From: CAWIVH01 sp963839475
Lineage (GTDB): Bacteria; Acidobacteriota; UBA6911
Length of the DNA stretch: 64,000 bases
NCBI GenBank assembly: GCA_963839475.1
Contig: CAWIVH010000021.1
Span: 310,001 to 374,000 of the forward strand
Reading direction: 5' to 3'
Position numbers and translations under genes: made by a program. The notes beneath the pieces were generated by a model. The model was not told the origin of the DNA, ran no database searches, and saw only the letters and a list, made by a program, of their open reading frames with translations. Numbering within the stretch: position 1 is the stretch's first letter; every line of letters begins with the position of its first letter. This document shows positions 18,249-27,520 of the stretch, one piece after another.

Positions 18249-19796
18249 ATGGGAGAGCGTGTATATATTTTCGATACGACCTTGAGAGATGGTGAACAAT
18301 CCCCCGGCGCCAGCATGAACATCGAAGAAAAGCTGGTACTCGCCCGGCAATTGGAAAGACTCCAAGTCGATGTTATCGAAGCCGGTTTCCCTATATCTTC
18401 GGATGGAGATTTCGAGTCTGTCAAAAGAGTGGCGGAGGAAATCAAGTCAGCGACCATCGCGGGTTTGGCTCGCGCCAACAAGCTGGATATCGATCGCTGC
18501 TGGGAAGCCGTCAAGCACGCGGCAAAGCCAAGAATTCACACATTCATTGCTACTTCGGATATACACCTAAAGTATAAGCTTAAGAAAAGCCGGCAAGAGG
18601 TTCTGGATACGGCCTGTCAGATGGTTGCCTACGCGAAGTCGCTTTGTCCGGATGTAGAGTTTTCGGCTGAGGATGCCTCCCGGACGGATATGGACTATCT
18701 TTGCCAGGTAATGCAAGGGGTGATTGAAGCCGGAGCGAATGTCGTAAATATCCCGGACACGGTCGGCTATGCCATCCCCAGTGAATTCGGCGACCGGATT
18801 GCCTATCTACGCAAGCAGGTCAAAAACATCAATCAGGCTGTGCTCTCGGTTCACTGCCACAATGACTTGGGGCTGGCCGTCGCCAACTCCCTGACTGCTG
18901 TTCTCCATGGCGCTCGGCAGATTGAGTGCACCATCAATGGCATCGGCGAGCGCGCCGGCAACGCTTCCCTGGAAGAGGTCGTGATGGCGCTGCACACGCG
19001 AAAGGATTTCTTCGGCTTTGAAACCGGGATCAATACAGCTGAAATTTACCCTTCGAGCGCCACGCTGACCAATTTGACGGGGCTGATGGTGCAGGTGAAC
19101 AAAGCTGTAGTGGGCCGCAACGCCTTTGCCCATGAGGCCGGAATACACCAGGACGGCATGCTGAAGGAGAAATCCACGTATGAAATTATGAAGCCGGAAA
19201 CCGTCGGCATCAAGGAAAGTCGCTTGGTCATGGGGAAACACTCCGGGCGCCATGCGCTGAAGCTCAAATTCCAGGAATTGGGATTTGAATTGAACCCGAC
19301 CGAACTGGAAAAAGCCTACGTTTTGTTCAAGAAGGTAGCTGACCGGAAAAAGGAGGTTTTTGACGAAGACCTCCTGGTGATCGTGCGGGACGGTTTGCGC
19401 ATGTTTCCGGAAGCCTACAAGCTCAAATACATTCAATCGAGCGGCGGCAACCAGATCATCGCCACGGCAACCATTGTTCTGGAAAAGGACGGAAAATCGT
19501 ATCAGGATTCTGCCACCGGTGATGGACCGGTTGATGCGGCGCTGAAAGCGGTGGACAGAATAACCGGGCTTCCAGGGCAGCTTTTGGAATATACCGTCCA
19601 CAGCGTCACGCGGGGCAAGGATGCGGTGGGTGAGGTCTTCATGAGGGTGGATTTCGGAAAGGCCTCATTCATCGGCAAAGCAGCAAGCACCGACGTGGTC
19701 GATGCCAGTACCCGGGCCTATTTGAATTCCATCAATAAGCTGATTCACTATCAACAGGCAGTCGCCGACCATTCGGATGCCAGGAAACAGGCATAG
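18249..19796 (+). CDS. leuA: 2-isopropylmalate synthase
   Basis: 515 residues, the usual size for long-form LeuA. Condenses acetyl-CoA with 2-oxoisovalerate, the committed step to leucine. N-terminal FDTTLRDGEQSPGASM with catalytic Arg/Asp, the metal ligands in SVHCHNDLGLAVANSL near residue 202, NGIGERAGNASLEEV, and a C-terminal allosteric LeuA dimerisation domain (about residues 370-510, with the GDGPVDAALKAVDRI motif). ATG at 18249 is chosen for AAAGGA eight bases upstream. Citramalate synthase is a possible alternative function within the family, but the adjacent leuB supports leucine synthesis. leuC and leuD are not in the window. Confidence 0.93.
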   Translation: MGERVYIFDTTLRDGEQSPGASMNIEEKLVLARQLERLQVDVIEAGFPISSDGDFESVKRVAEEIKSATIAGLARANKLDIDRCWEAVKHAAKPRIHTFIATSDIHLKYKLKKSRQEVLDTACQMVAYAKSLCPDVEFSAEDASRTDMDYLCQVMQGVIEAGANVVNIPDTVGYAIPSEFGDRIAYLRKQVKNINQAVLSVHCHNDLGLAVANSLTAVLHGARQIECTINGIGERAGNASLEEVVMALHTRKDFFGFETGINTAEIYPSSATLTNLTGLMVQVNKAVVGRNAFAHEAGIHQDGMLKEKSTYEIMKPETVGIKESRLVMGKHSGRHALKLKFQELGFELNPTELEKAYVLFKKVADRKKEVFDEDLLVIVRDGLRMFPEAYKLKYIQSSGGNQIIATATIVLEKDGKSYQDSATGDGPVDAALKAVDRITGLPGQLLEYTVHSVTRGKDAVGEVFMRVDFGKASFIGKAASTDVVDASTRAYLNSINKLIHYQQAVADHSDARKQA

Positions 19797-19828
19797 CATT
19801 AGTTGAAACCCCAGGGCTAGGGCGGGGG

Positions 19829-19878
19829 CCGGCTGCAGCCAAGCGGAATCCTTCATTCCGTTGAAGGATGCAGCCCGG
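19829..19878 (+). repeat. Nested inverted repeat between leuA and leuB
   Basis: Inner stem ATCCTTCA (19848-19855) with TGAAGGAT (19862-19869) around a six-base loop; outer arm CCGGCTGCA (19829-19837) with TGCAGCCCGG (19869-19878, one bulged C and a larger bulge on the left arm). No T-run follows, so it is not a standard terminator. It could be a processing site, a partial terminator setting the leuA:leuB ratio, or a protein or RNA regulatory element. Confidence 0.45.
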
Positions 19879-19915
19879 TTCTGACCCATTCCCTTATCTC
19901 CAGGAATAATTTCTT

Positions 19916-21004
19916 ATGAGCGCAATATCTAAAAAAACTATATGTGTGCTGCCGGGGGACGGAATAGGCCCGGAGGTAGTAAAGCCGGCCGTTGAGATAC
20001 TCGAACTTGTAGCCGCGAAGGCGGGATTCGGCCTCAATCTGGTTCAGAGTTACATTGGTGGGGATGCCCTGGATCGATTTGGAGTGCCTCTGCCTGATGA
20101 AACCTTGAGCGTTTGCCACGAAAGCGACGCGGTTCTGCTCGGTGCTGTCGGCGGACCTAAATGGGACTCCAATCCTCCCAATGCCAGGCCGGAAAAAGGG
20201 CTTCTCGGAATCCGGAAAGGATTGGGTTTGTACGGGAACATCCGCCCGGTGCGACAGCTGCCGTCGCTTTTGAATTGCTCCACTCTCAAGCCCGAAATCG
20301 TAGGCGGGGTGGATCTCGTGGTGGTCCGTGAATTGACCGGCGGGCTTTATTTCGGCGAGCCCCGGGGCATCTCCGGGCAAGGAGATTCCGAAGTCGGCGT
20401 TAACTCCATGGTTTATCATCGCTTTGAGGTGGAGCGGATCGCCATAAAGGCTTTCGAATTAGCCAAAATCAGAAGGAAAACTGTCACCTCCGTGGATAAG
20501 GCGAATGTTCTTGAAGTTAGCCGGCTCTGGCGCAAGGTCGTGGAGGAAGTGGGTGCAGGCTATCCGGGAATCGGATTGACTCACCAATATGTTGATAACT
20601 GTGCGATGCAGATGGTGCTGCGGCCGGCTCAGTTTGACGTAATCCTCACAGAAAACACCTTTGGCGACATCCTGAGCGACATCGGCGGGGTTCTCACCGG
20701 CAGCATTGGGACATTGCCCTCTGCCAGCGTTGGCGACGGGCCTGCTCTTTATGAGCCGGTGCATGGATCTGCGCCCGATATTGTCGGCAAAAACCTGGCG
20801 AATCCCATCGGAACCATAAGCTGTATCGCAATGATGTTGGAGATCTCCTTCGGCCTGCCGGAACTGGGGAATCTGATCACCAGAGCGATTGACACTGTAC
20901 TGGCCGCAGGATTTTGCACAGGCGATCTGGCTCGATCCGGCGGGAAAGTGCTGGGAACCGCGGAATTTGCCTCCAAGGTCAAGGAGCAGATCGCGCTTGC
21001 CTGA
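19916..21004 (+). CDS. leuB: 3-isopropylmalate dehydrogenase
   Basis: 362 residues, normal length. NAD-dependent oxidative decarboxylation of 3-isopropylmalate, third step of leucine synthesis. N-terminal VLPGDGIGPEVVKPAVEIL, ELTGGLYFGEPRG, VTSVDKANVLEVSRLWRKVV, the metal-binding Asp residues in NTFGDILSDIGGVLTGSIG (in part FGDILSDIGGVL), and YEPVHGSAPDIVGKNLANP. ATG at 19916 with AGGAA upstream. Separated from leuA by about 120 bases containing the inverted repeat. Confidence 0.96.
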   Translation: MSAISKKTICVLPGDGIGPEVVKPAVEILELVAAKAGFGLNLVQSYIGGDALDRFGVPLPDETLSVCHESDAVLLGAVGGPKWDSNPPNARPEKGLLGIRKGLGLYGNIRPVRQLPSLLNCSTLKPEIVGGVDLVVVRELTGGLYFGEPRGISGQGDSEVGVNSMVYHRFEVERIAIKAFELAKIRRKTVTSVDKANVLEVSRLWRKVVEEVGAGYPGIGLTHQYVDNCAMQMVLRPAQFDVILTENTFGDILSDIGGVLTGSIGTLPSASVGDGPALYEPVHGSAPDIVGKNLANPIGTISCIAMMLEISFGLPELGNLITRAIDTVLAAGFCTGDLARSGGKVLGTAEFASKVKEQIALA

Positions 21005-21055
21005 TCGACAGGCGAATGCGGAAGTGACAGCCCAAAGAGATGGAAGGATAAACCC

Positions 21056-21904
21056 ATGGGGCGGGAGAAACACCTGCGCGTGCCGGCGGGAAGCAAGGTA
21101 GCATTCCAGGGGGAGCTGGGAGCATTCAGCCAGCGAGCCTGCAGGAACATTTTTGGAGCCAGCATTGCTCCTGTTCCCTGTGTCACATTCGACGATGTGT
21201 TCGAAAAAGTAATCCGCCGAAAGGCCGACTTCGCCGTTATACCGATCGAGAATTCCTTAGCCGGCAGCATTCATCAAAATTTCGATCTCCTGGCTCGCCA
21301 TGCGCTCGAAGCGGTCGCTGAGACCTATGTGCGCATCGAGCATCACTTGATAGCCTGTCCTGGAGTAAAGTTGGCCGATATACGCCGCATTTATTCTCAC
21401 CCCGTTGCTCTTGCGCAATGCAGGAAATATCTGCGTGCAGCCCGCCACGTGGAGCAGGTTACTTTTTACGACACAGCCGGAAGCGTCAAGCATATCTGCG
21501 AAAATAAAATGAAGGACGCCGCAGCGATCGCCTCGGCCGACGCGGCACGGATCTACAGGATGAAAATCCTTCAGCCCGGGATTGAGGACAATCGCGAAAA
21601 CTTCACGCGTTTTCTGGCGCTTGCACGCCGCGGGGTGTTTGCGCGGCGCGGCGACAAAACTACCATCGTGTTCGGCTTAAAAAATGAACCGGGGGCGTTG
21701 TTTAAAGCCCTATCGGTTTTCGCCCTGCGGAATATCGATCTCACCAAGATAGAGTCGCGGCCGATCCATGGAAAGCCCTTCGAATACCTTTTTTATATTG
21801 ACCTCGCGTCGGATTACCGCAGCCGCGAGTGCTCCCACGCGCTGCGCCATCTGCGCGAAATGACCCTTTATTTCAAAGTGGTTGGATCTTATCCTTCATA
21901 TTGA
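21056..21904 (+). CDS. pheA: Prephenate dehydratase with ACT domain
   Basis: 282-residue monofunctional prephenate dehydratase, which makes phenylpyruvate in phenylalanine synthesis; no chorismate mutase domain is fused. FQGELGAFSQRA at the N-terminus, IPIENSLAGSIHQNFDLL, the catalytic Thr in DNRENFTRFLALAR, and a C-terminal ACT domain with NEPGALFKALSVFALRNIDLTKIESRP (in part NEPGALFKALSVF and IESRP) for phenylalanine feedback inhibition. ATG at 21056 follows a weak GGATAAACC site. It lies 51 bases after leuB on the same strand and may share its transcript. Confidence 0.95.
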   Translation: MGREKHLRVPAGSKVAFQGELGAFSQRACRNIFGASIAPVPCVTFDDVFEKVIRRKADFAVIPIENSLAGSIHQNFDLLARHALEAVAETYVRIEHHLIACPGVKLADIRRIYSHPVALAQCRKYLRAARHVEQVTFYDTAGSVKHICENKMKDAAAIASADAARIYRMKILQPGIEDNRENFTRFLALARRGVFARRGDKTTIVFGLKNEPGALFKALSVFALRNIDLTKIESRPIHGKPFEYLFYIDLASDYRSRECSHALRHLREMTLYFKVVGSYPSY

Positions 21905-21978
21905 AGACTGCTCCCGGGGGCTTTGGCTGTCGCCTGAGCGGTTTTGACTGTTCCATTTTGAGCAAAGATGGCAAGAAA

Positions 21979-22890
21979 ATGACATCCCATGATGAGTCAT
22001 TCAAAATTCTGAGGCCGTCCACGATCGAGCCCTTGCGAGAGCGCCGCCCACCTTGGTTGAAGGTAAAGCTGCCTGCCGGTGAAAGCTACTTCCGACTGAA
22101 AGCACTGGTTCGGGACCAGAGGCTGAACACCGTATGTGAAGACGCTCACTGTCCCAATATTGGCGAGTGCTGGGGCGCAGGCACCGCCACCTTCATGATT
22201 CTCGGGGATACCTGTACAAGATCCTGCGCCTTCTGCGCTGTGAAGACCGGAAAACCCACGGAGTATGATTTGGATGAGCCTGTTCGGGTTGCCGAGGCGA
22301 TTCGGGCCCTGGGATTGAAATATGCCGTTATTACTTCAGTCGACAGGGATGACCTCGAAGATGGGGGTGCATTCATTTTCGCCGAAACCATACGGAGAAT
22401 CCGCCAGGCCGTTCCCGGGATCCGCATTGAGGTGCTCATCCCGGATTTCAAAGGCCATGGGCCTTCACTTGAAGTCGTGGCTAAGGCGGGACCTGACGTG
22501 CTTGCACACAACCTTGAGACCGTCTCCAGGCTCTATCTTACGGCGCGAGCCGGATCCAGGTACCAAAGGTCGCTGACTTTGCTGCGAAATGCTAAGTCCT
22601 TCGGTGTTCCGCAGACTACCAAATCGAGCCTAATGCTCGGGCTCGGAGAGCGCAGGGATGAAATCCTGGAAACGATTGCCGACCTCCGGGACGCAGCAGT
22701 GGATATCTTGACTTTGGGGCAATATCTCCAGCCCACCAGGGAAAACCTGCCGGTAGATCGATTTTACAGCCCTGAAGAGTTTGGGGAACTTCGTGATTTT
22801 GCCGTGTCCCTGGGATTTGTGCATGTCGAAGCCGGACCTCTTGTGAGATCTTCCTATCACGCTGAAAAACAGGCCAGTGGCATTTCCTAG
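21979..22890 (+). CDS. lipA: Lipoyl synthase
   Basis: About 303 residues. Radical SAM enzyme that inserts two sulfur atoms into octanoyl groups on E2/GcvH proteins. Auxiliary cluster Cys residues in VCEDAHCPNIGECW, radical SAM cluster in GDTCTRSCAFCAV, DDLEDGGA, and the conserved C-terminal RSSYHAE whose Ser ligates the auxiliary cluster. Start at 21979 is chosen by family length; the ribosome binding site is weak and in-frame upstream codons exist. lipB is not adjacent. Confidence 0.96.
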   Translation: MTSHDESFKILRPSTIEPLRERRPPWLKVKLPAGESYFRLKALVRDQRLNTVCEDAHCPNIGECWGAGTATFMILGDTCTRSCAFCAVKTGKPTEYDLDEPVRVAEAIRALGLKYAVITSVDRDDLEDGGAFIFAETIRRIRQAVPGIRIEVLIPDFKGHGPSLEVVAKAGPDVLAHNLETVSRLYLTARAGSRYQRSLTLLRNAKSFGVPQTTKSSLMLGLGERRDEILETIADLRDAAVDILTLGQYLQPTRENLPVDRFYSPEEFGELRDFAVSLGFVHVEAGPLVRSSYHAEKQASGIS

Positions 22891-22968
22891 CGTCAGCTGC
22901 CCTTCGGTCGGCCATATCTCATGGTTTTTGAAAAGCTTCCCGTGATATCATAAAGTCGTTGGTGTGCC

Positions 22969-24279
22969 ATGATCCTTACGTCGCCTCTTCGTTCAGCCAT
23001 GCTTTTGGCACTCTTTTTTCTGTCGATGCCGCTGTATGCCGCTGGAACCTTCTGCCGCATTTCCATCAATGGAGCCATTGACCCGATAACTGCCGAATTC
23101 GTGGTTCGGGGTATTGAGCACGCTGAGGGCCAGGAATCATCCTTCGTGCTGATCCGGCTGCAAACGCCCGGCGGCTTTGCGACCTCCATGGAGCAAATCA
23201 TTGAGCGGATGTTGAACAGCAAGGTGCCGGTGATCGTATTCGTTACCCCGAGCGGCGCCAAAGCAGCTTCAGCCGGTTTTTTTATATTGATGGCAGCAGA
23301 CGTTGCCGCCATGAGCCCGGGCACCAATACAGGAGCCGCTCATCCGTTGATGGCGATAGGAGGATTTCCCGTCGACGGCGGTGAGGCGGGAAAAACCCTG
23401 ACGGAAAAAATCACCAGCAATGCCAGCGCCTACCTGCGAAGCATTGCCGGAAAGAGAAATCGCAACATCGCGGAGGCTGAAAAAGCCGTTACAGAAAGCA
23501 AATCTTTCACCGACAACGAAGCTCTGGAGAAAAGCCTTGTTGACATCGTTGCCCAGGATGAAATGGACCTGCTGCGCCGCCTCGATGGCTATAAAGTCCG
23601 CATGTTTTCAGGCCAGGAGCGTGCACTGCGGACGTCGGGGCAATCAGGCGTCAACTACGAAATGACGACGCGCCAGAAATTCCTCTCCACCATTTCCCAG
23701 CCCAACCTGGCACTGCTGCTCGGGATCGCAGGATTGATACTGCTTTATTTCGAGTTCAGCCACCCGGGCGCCGTCGCCCCGGGTGTGGTCGGCGGGATAT
23801 CCCTGCTCTTATCCATCCTCGGATTTTCCTTTCTCCCCATAAACTACGTGGGAGTGCTGCTGATCCTCCTTTCCATCGGACTGTTCATAGCCGAGGTCAA
23901 AGTTCAGAGTTTTGGCGTGCTCGGCCTGGGTGGCGTGGCAGCCATGGTCATGGGCATCGTGATACTCGTGGACACACCGGATCCCGCGCTGCGGATCGGC
24001 TTGGGGGCGGCCATCGCCGTTGCGCTTCCGTTCGCAGCGCTTTTTATCGCATTGATGATAGCGCTTCTTCGTTCCCGGAAACAAAAAGTGAGCACAGGGG
24101 AAGCTGGCATGATCGGCCTGCAGGGCATAGCGGATTGCGATATTTACCAAAATGGGCGTGTTAAAGTGCGCGGAGAATATTGGTCGGCAAGCTCAGCGCA
24201 TCCGATTCCCGCCGGCAGTGCTGTAAGAGTGATGGCAATCAACAACCTGACGTTGACTGTCGAGAAAATTGAGTCATAA
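22969..24279 (+). CDS. nfeD: NfeD family membrane-bound serine protease
   Basis: 436 residues. N-terminal signal (residues 5-24, hydrophobic, ending YAAG), a ClpP/crotonase-like protease domain with the catalytic Ser in PSGAKAASAGFFI near residue 104, then three to four membrane segments from about residue 245 to 370, and a C-terminal OB-fold domain (residues 375-435) with GMIGLQGIADCDI. This is the long NfeD1b form. Such proteins occur in an operon with a slipin/stomatin, as here (gene begins 51 bases later), and are thought to act in membrane-protein quality control; the archaeal homologue cleaves the stomatin partner. Confidence 0.92.
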   Translation: MILTSPLRSAMLLALFFLSMPLYAAGTFCRISINGAIDPITAEFVVRGIEHAEGQESSFVLIRLQTPGGFATSMEQIIERMLNSKVPVIVFVTPSGAKAASAGFFILMAADVAAMSPGTNTGAAHPLMAIGGFPVDGGEAGKTLTEKITSNASAYLRSIAGKRNRNIAEAEKAVTESKSFTDNEALEKSLVDIVAQDEMDLLRRLDGYKVRMFSGQERALRTSGQSGVNYEMTTRQKFLSTISQPNLALLLGIAGLILLYFEFSHPGAVAPGVVGGISLLLSILGFSFLPINYVGVLLILLSIGLFIAEVKVQSFGVLGLGGVAAMVMGIVILVDTPDPALRIGLGAAIAVALPFAALFIALMIALLRSRKQKVSTGEAGMIGLQGIADCDIYQNGRVKVRGEYWSASSAHPIPAGSAVRVMAINNLTLTVEKIES

Positions 24280-24330
24280 GCGATCTTCATCTTTCCGCGC
24301 ACGACTGCGGCTCCAGCAAAGGATCACTTT

Positions 24331-25083
24331 ATGGATAATTCGATGGTGTTGTTCGCGGTAGCGATTGTCGTGCTGTACCTCTTGAGTACGGTCAACATAC
24401 TGAAGGAATACGAACGGGCCGTAGTATTTCGGCTTGGTCGCTTACTACCTGAAGCCATGGGGCCGGGTATTATTTTCATCTTCTGGCCGGTCTACAAAAT
24501 GGTACGGGTAAGCCTGCGCACCATCACTCTGGACGTGCCGCCGCAGGATATCATCACGCGGGACAACGTTTCCGTGAAGGTCAACGCTATTGTTTACTTC
24601 AGGGTCATGAACGCCCCGCGCGCCATTTGCGAGGTTGAAAACTATCTTTACGCAACCTCCCAGCTTGCGCAAACCACCTTGCGGTCGGTTCTTGGGCAGG
24701 TCGATCTGGATGATCTGTTGAGCCGGCGCGAAACCTTGAACGTTAAGTTGCAGGCAATTCTCGACCAGCATACCGATGCCTGGGGCATTAAAGTCAGCCT
24801 GGTCGAGGTGAAACAGGTCGACCTTCCGCAGGAAATGCAGCGCGCCATGGCAAAACAGGCCGAAGCAGAGCGGGAAAAAAGGGCAAAAATCATACATGCA
24901 GAGGGCGAATTCCAGGCATCGGCCAAGCTGGCTGAAGCGGCCGGCGTCATTAACAAAGAACCGATGGCGCTTCAGTTGCGCTACCTCCAAACACTGACCG
25001 AGATCGGGGTGGAAAAGAATACAACGGTTGTCTTTCCGGTTCCGATCGATATTCTTAGCCAGTGGATGGCGAAAAAAGACTAG
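24331..25083 (+). CDS. Slipin / stomatin family (band 7) protein
   Basis: 250-residue SPFH protein. A single N-terminal membrane segment (residues 4-20), then ILKEYERAVVFRLGRLLPEAMGPG, the typical stomatin opening, LDVPPQDIITRDNVSVKVNAIVYFRV, and a C-terminal coiled coil rich in Ala, Glu and Lys (around residues 165-205). Forms large oligomers in membrane microdomains. ATG preceded by AAAGGATCAC. Partner of the NfeD protease just upstream; the pair is the standard nfeD-slipin operon. Confidence 0.93.
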   Translation: MDNSMVLFAVAIVVLYLLSTVNILKEYERAVVFRLGRLLPEAMGPGIIFIFWPVYKMVRVSLRTITLDVPPQDIITRDNVSVKVNAIVYFRVMNAPRAICEVENYLYATSQLAQTTLRSVLGQVDLDDLLSRRETLNVKLQAILDQHTDAWGIKVSLVEVKQVDLPQEMQRAMAKQAEAEREKRAKIIHAEGEFQASAKLAEAAGVINKEPMALQLRYLQTLTEIGVEKNTTVVFPVPIDILSQWMAKKD

Positions 25084-25188
25084 CCTCGTGGTCCGGATGC
25101 CGGGAGAGGAGCGGTTCTCAGGCGAACTTCCAGGGCAAACGGCAACTTTTGTTGACTCGGACCAATTCCGGGACATTCGGGGAGCGGA

Positions 25189-25845
25189 ATGAATCAGTAC
25201 TCTGGTGACAGCGGGTTTCAGCTTATCATCGACAATCGAAAGATTGTCATTGCGGGGATCTTCTTGCTACTGGTTTGCGGCGCCTTCTTTGTGATTGGTT
25301 TCATGGAAGGGAAACGACAAGGCATCCGCAGCGCTGAGAATGGGGCACCGCCGGGAATAGGAACGGGGACAGGCCTGCAATCCCAGGCCCGTCAGGATAA
25401 AGCCGGGTCCCAATCCAAAACGGACGAGAATAAGGTTCGGGATCAGCTCAGCTGGTACAACGACGTCAATAAATCCGGCAAAGCGCCGGTTCAGGGGCTG
25501 GAACCAACGCCCGTCCAGCAAAAGGAAACGGTGGTAAGCTCAGGCGCCTCAGCTTCCGGCGATGCATCCGGCCTACCCGAAAAGCCCAAGCCCATGGAAC
25601 CGGCCAGGGTTGGACCTGTGACCTACTCGGTTCAAATCGGGGCATTCAAGTACAGGAAAGAAGCCGAAACCAAAGCTGCCGAATTGAAAACAAAAAAGTA
25701 CAATTGCATTATCGAGCCTCCGGAGGATTCGGAGCAGCTGTTCCTTCTTAAAGTTGGAAAATTCGATTCGAGGGCGGACGCGGTCGCGATGCAAAACCGG
25801 CTCAAGAAGGACGGCTTCAAAACCTTCATCAAGACGAATAAATAA
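25189..25845 (+). CDS. SPOR domain membrane protein
   Basis: 218 residues. One membrane segment at about residues 21-41 (IVIAGIFLLLVCGAFFVIGF), a long Pro/Gln/Lys/Gly-rich linker, and a C-terminal SPOR domain (residues 143-218) starting TYSVQIGAFKYRKEAET and ending with the strand FLLKVGKFDSRADAVAMQNR. SPOR domains bind denuded septal peptidoglycan, so a role in cell division or envelope remodelling is likely. FtsN-like in layout, but too divergent for me to name it. Located between slipin and lnt on the same strand. Confidence 0.85.
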   Translation: MNQYSGDSGFQLIIDNRKIVIAGIFLLLVCGAFFVIGFMEGKRQGIRSAENGAPPGIGTGTGLQSQARQDKAGSQSKTDENKVRDQLSWYNDVNKSGKAPVQGLEPTPVQQKETVVSSGASASGDASGLPEKPKPMEPARVGPVTYSVQIGAFKYRKEAETKAAELKTKKYNCIIEPPEDSEQLFLLKVGKFDSRADAVAMQNRLKKDGFKTFIKTNK

Positions 25846-25916
25846 ATCTCTCTTACCGATTGCCGCGAAGCGCGCGGCTGCCGGATGCGAGCTTGAAATA
25901 GCCCGAGGATGCCTGA

Positions 25917-27518
25917 GTGCCGCAGAACACCCTTGACTATGCGCAACCCAGGCCGTCGTCACGGATCTTTTTTCTTCCGCTCCTGTCCGGCGTTCTGGGG
26001 TTCCTCTCTTTCCCTTCCTCGGATTGCTGGTATCTCGCCTGGTTTTCCTATTCCTTTCTTGTCTTGTACATAAGCTTTTGCCGTTCCGAAGGGGCGGCCG
26101 CGGCTGGTGGATTCGCAACCGGCATCGTGCAATTCGGGGGCCTGCTGTCCTGGGTTCCGTCGGTCATGCAGAACTACGGGGGAGTGCCCAGGATAGGCGC
26201 TTTCACGCTCTATGGGCTGCTGGTCTGTCTGCAATCCATATTCCCGGCAGTGGCGGCATGGCTGGCGCGTCGGTCCATGAATCGATGGGACGTACGGTGC
26301 CTGCTGCTTTTTCCAATCTTTTGGGTCGCCTCGGAATATGCGGAAACTGCGGTCCCGTTTGGCGGATTTCCCTGGCTCTTGACCGGCTACTCGCAAACTC
26401 GCTTCACAGCGCTTTTGCAGTGCGCGGATATGACCGGCGTTTGGGGAATCTCTTTTCTGGTGATCTGGACCAATGTGTCTCTGGCCTGGTCCTGGATCTA
26501 TCGCCGTGGCTTTCTTCAGCAATGGGGCCCGCTGGCTTCGTCCATTTTTCTCCTCGCGTGCGCCACAGTCTATGGCAACCGCGCCCTGAAGCAGTGGGAT
26601 GCGGTACCGGCGGATCGGGAAGCCGCCATGCTGCAGCAAAACCTGTCCGCTAAGGATCCGATCCGCGAAATGGAATATAAGTTCAGGGATGGCTATCTGC
26701 GAATGGCCGAGACCGTGGAACACGGCGCCGTCGACCTTTTGATTTTGCCGGAATCGCCCTCGCCTCTCAGTTTCCAATACGACGAAAGCTACCGCAGGGC
26801 CATTCAATCGATGGCAAGACGGTCTAAGGTAGGCCTTGTTTTCAACAACATTGCCTATGAGGAAGTTGACGGAGGGTTTCGTTACCTCAACAGCGCCTAT
26901 GTGGTGGATCGCAATGGAAGGGAATTGGGGCGTTACGACAAGGTGCACCTGGTTCCGTTCGGCGAGTACATCCCGCTAAAAAAAATGTTTTTTTTCGTGG
27001 AGTCGATCAGCAAGGATGTGAGCGATTTCTATCCCGGGGCATCGCTTCGACCGATGGTTGCAGAAGGGCACTCCATTGGCACTATCATTTGCTTTGAAGC
27101 CGTCTTCCCGGGGATTTCCAGATCCCTGGTGCGCCAAGGGGCGGAGCTTCTGATCAACCTGAGCAACGATGCCTGGTATGGAGATTCCGCGGCGCCATTT
27201 CAGCACCTTTCCATGGCGCGATGGAGGGCGGTTGAAAACCGCAGGTTTATGCTGCGCTCCACCAACTCCGGGATTACCGCAGTGATCACCCCGACGGGAA
27301 GGATAACTGCATCCACGGGGCTGTTCCGCGAGGAGATCTGTCGCGGGCGTTTTGCGTTCTTGACGGACCTTAGCCTTTATAGCCGTTGCGGAAATGTTGC
27401 AGGCATGCTGTGTGCTATCATTACCTTTCTTCTTTGTGGTGCAGGATTTGTTCATGGTTCGACCGCTTCCTCGCAGCCTGCCGATGAGAAGCCGGCCGCC
27501 GGTAGCAACAGGAGATGA
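25917..27518 (+). CDS. lnt: Apolipoprotein N-acyltransferase
   Basis: 533 residues. Transfers the third acyl chain to the N-terminal Cys of lipoproteins in the inner membrane. About six to eight membrane segments fill residues 20-225, then a periplasmic nitrilase-like domain with the catalytic triad: Glu in LLILPESPSP (near 278), Lys in YDKVHLVPFGEYIPL (near 341) and Cys in GTIICFEAVFPG (near 391). A last membrane segment is near residue 500. GTG start at 25917 with GAGGATGCC upstream. Its stop lies two bases before the prfB start. Confidence 0.94.
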   Translation: MPQNTLDYAQPRPSSRIFFLPLLSGVLGFLSFPSSDCWYLAWFSYSFLVLYISFCRSEGAAAAGGFATGIVQFGGLLSWVPSVMQNYGGVPRIGAFTLYGLLVCLQSIFPAVAAWLARRSMNRWDVRCLLLFPIFWVASEYAETAVPFGGFPWLLTGYSQTRFTALLQCADMTGVWGISFLVIWTNVSLAWSWIYRRGFLQQWGPLASSIFLLACATVYGNRALKQWDAVPADREAAMLQQNLSAKDPIREMEYKFRDGYLRMAETVEHGAVDLLILPESPSPLSFQYDESYRRAIQSMARRSKVGLVFNNIAYEEVDGGFRYLNSAYVVDRNGRELGRYDKVHLVPFGEYIPLKKMFFFVESISKDVSDFYPGASLRPMVAEGHSIGTIICFEAVFPGISRSLVRQGAELLINLSNDAWYGDSAAPFQHLSMARWRAVENRRFMLRSTNSGITAVITPTGRITASTGLFREEICRGRFAFLTDLSLYSRCGNVAGMLCAIITFLLCGAGFVHGSTASSQPADEKPAAGSNRR

Positions 27519-27520
27519 TG

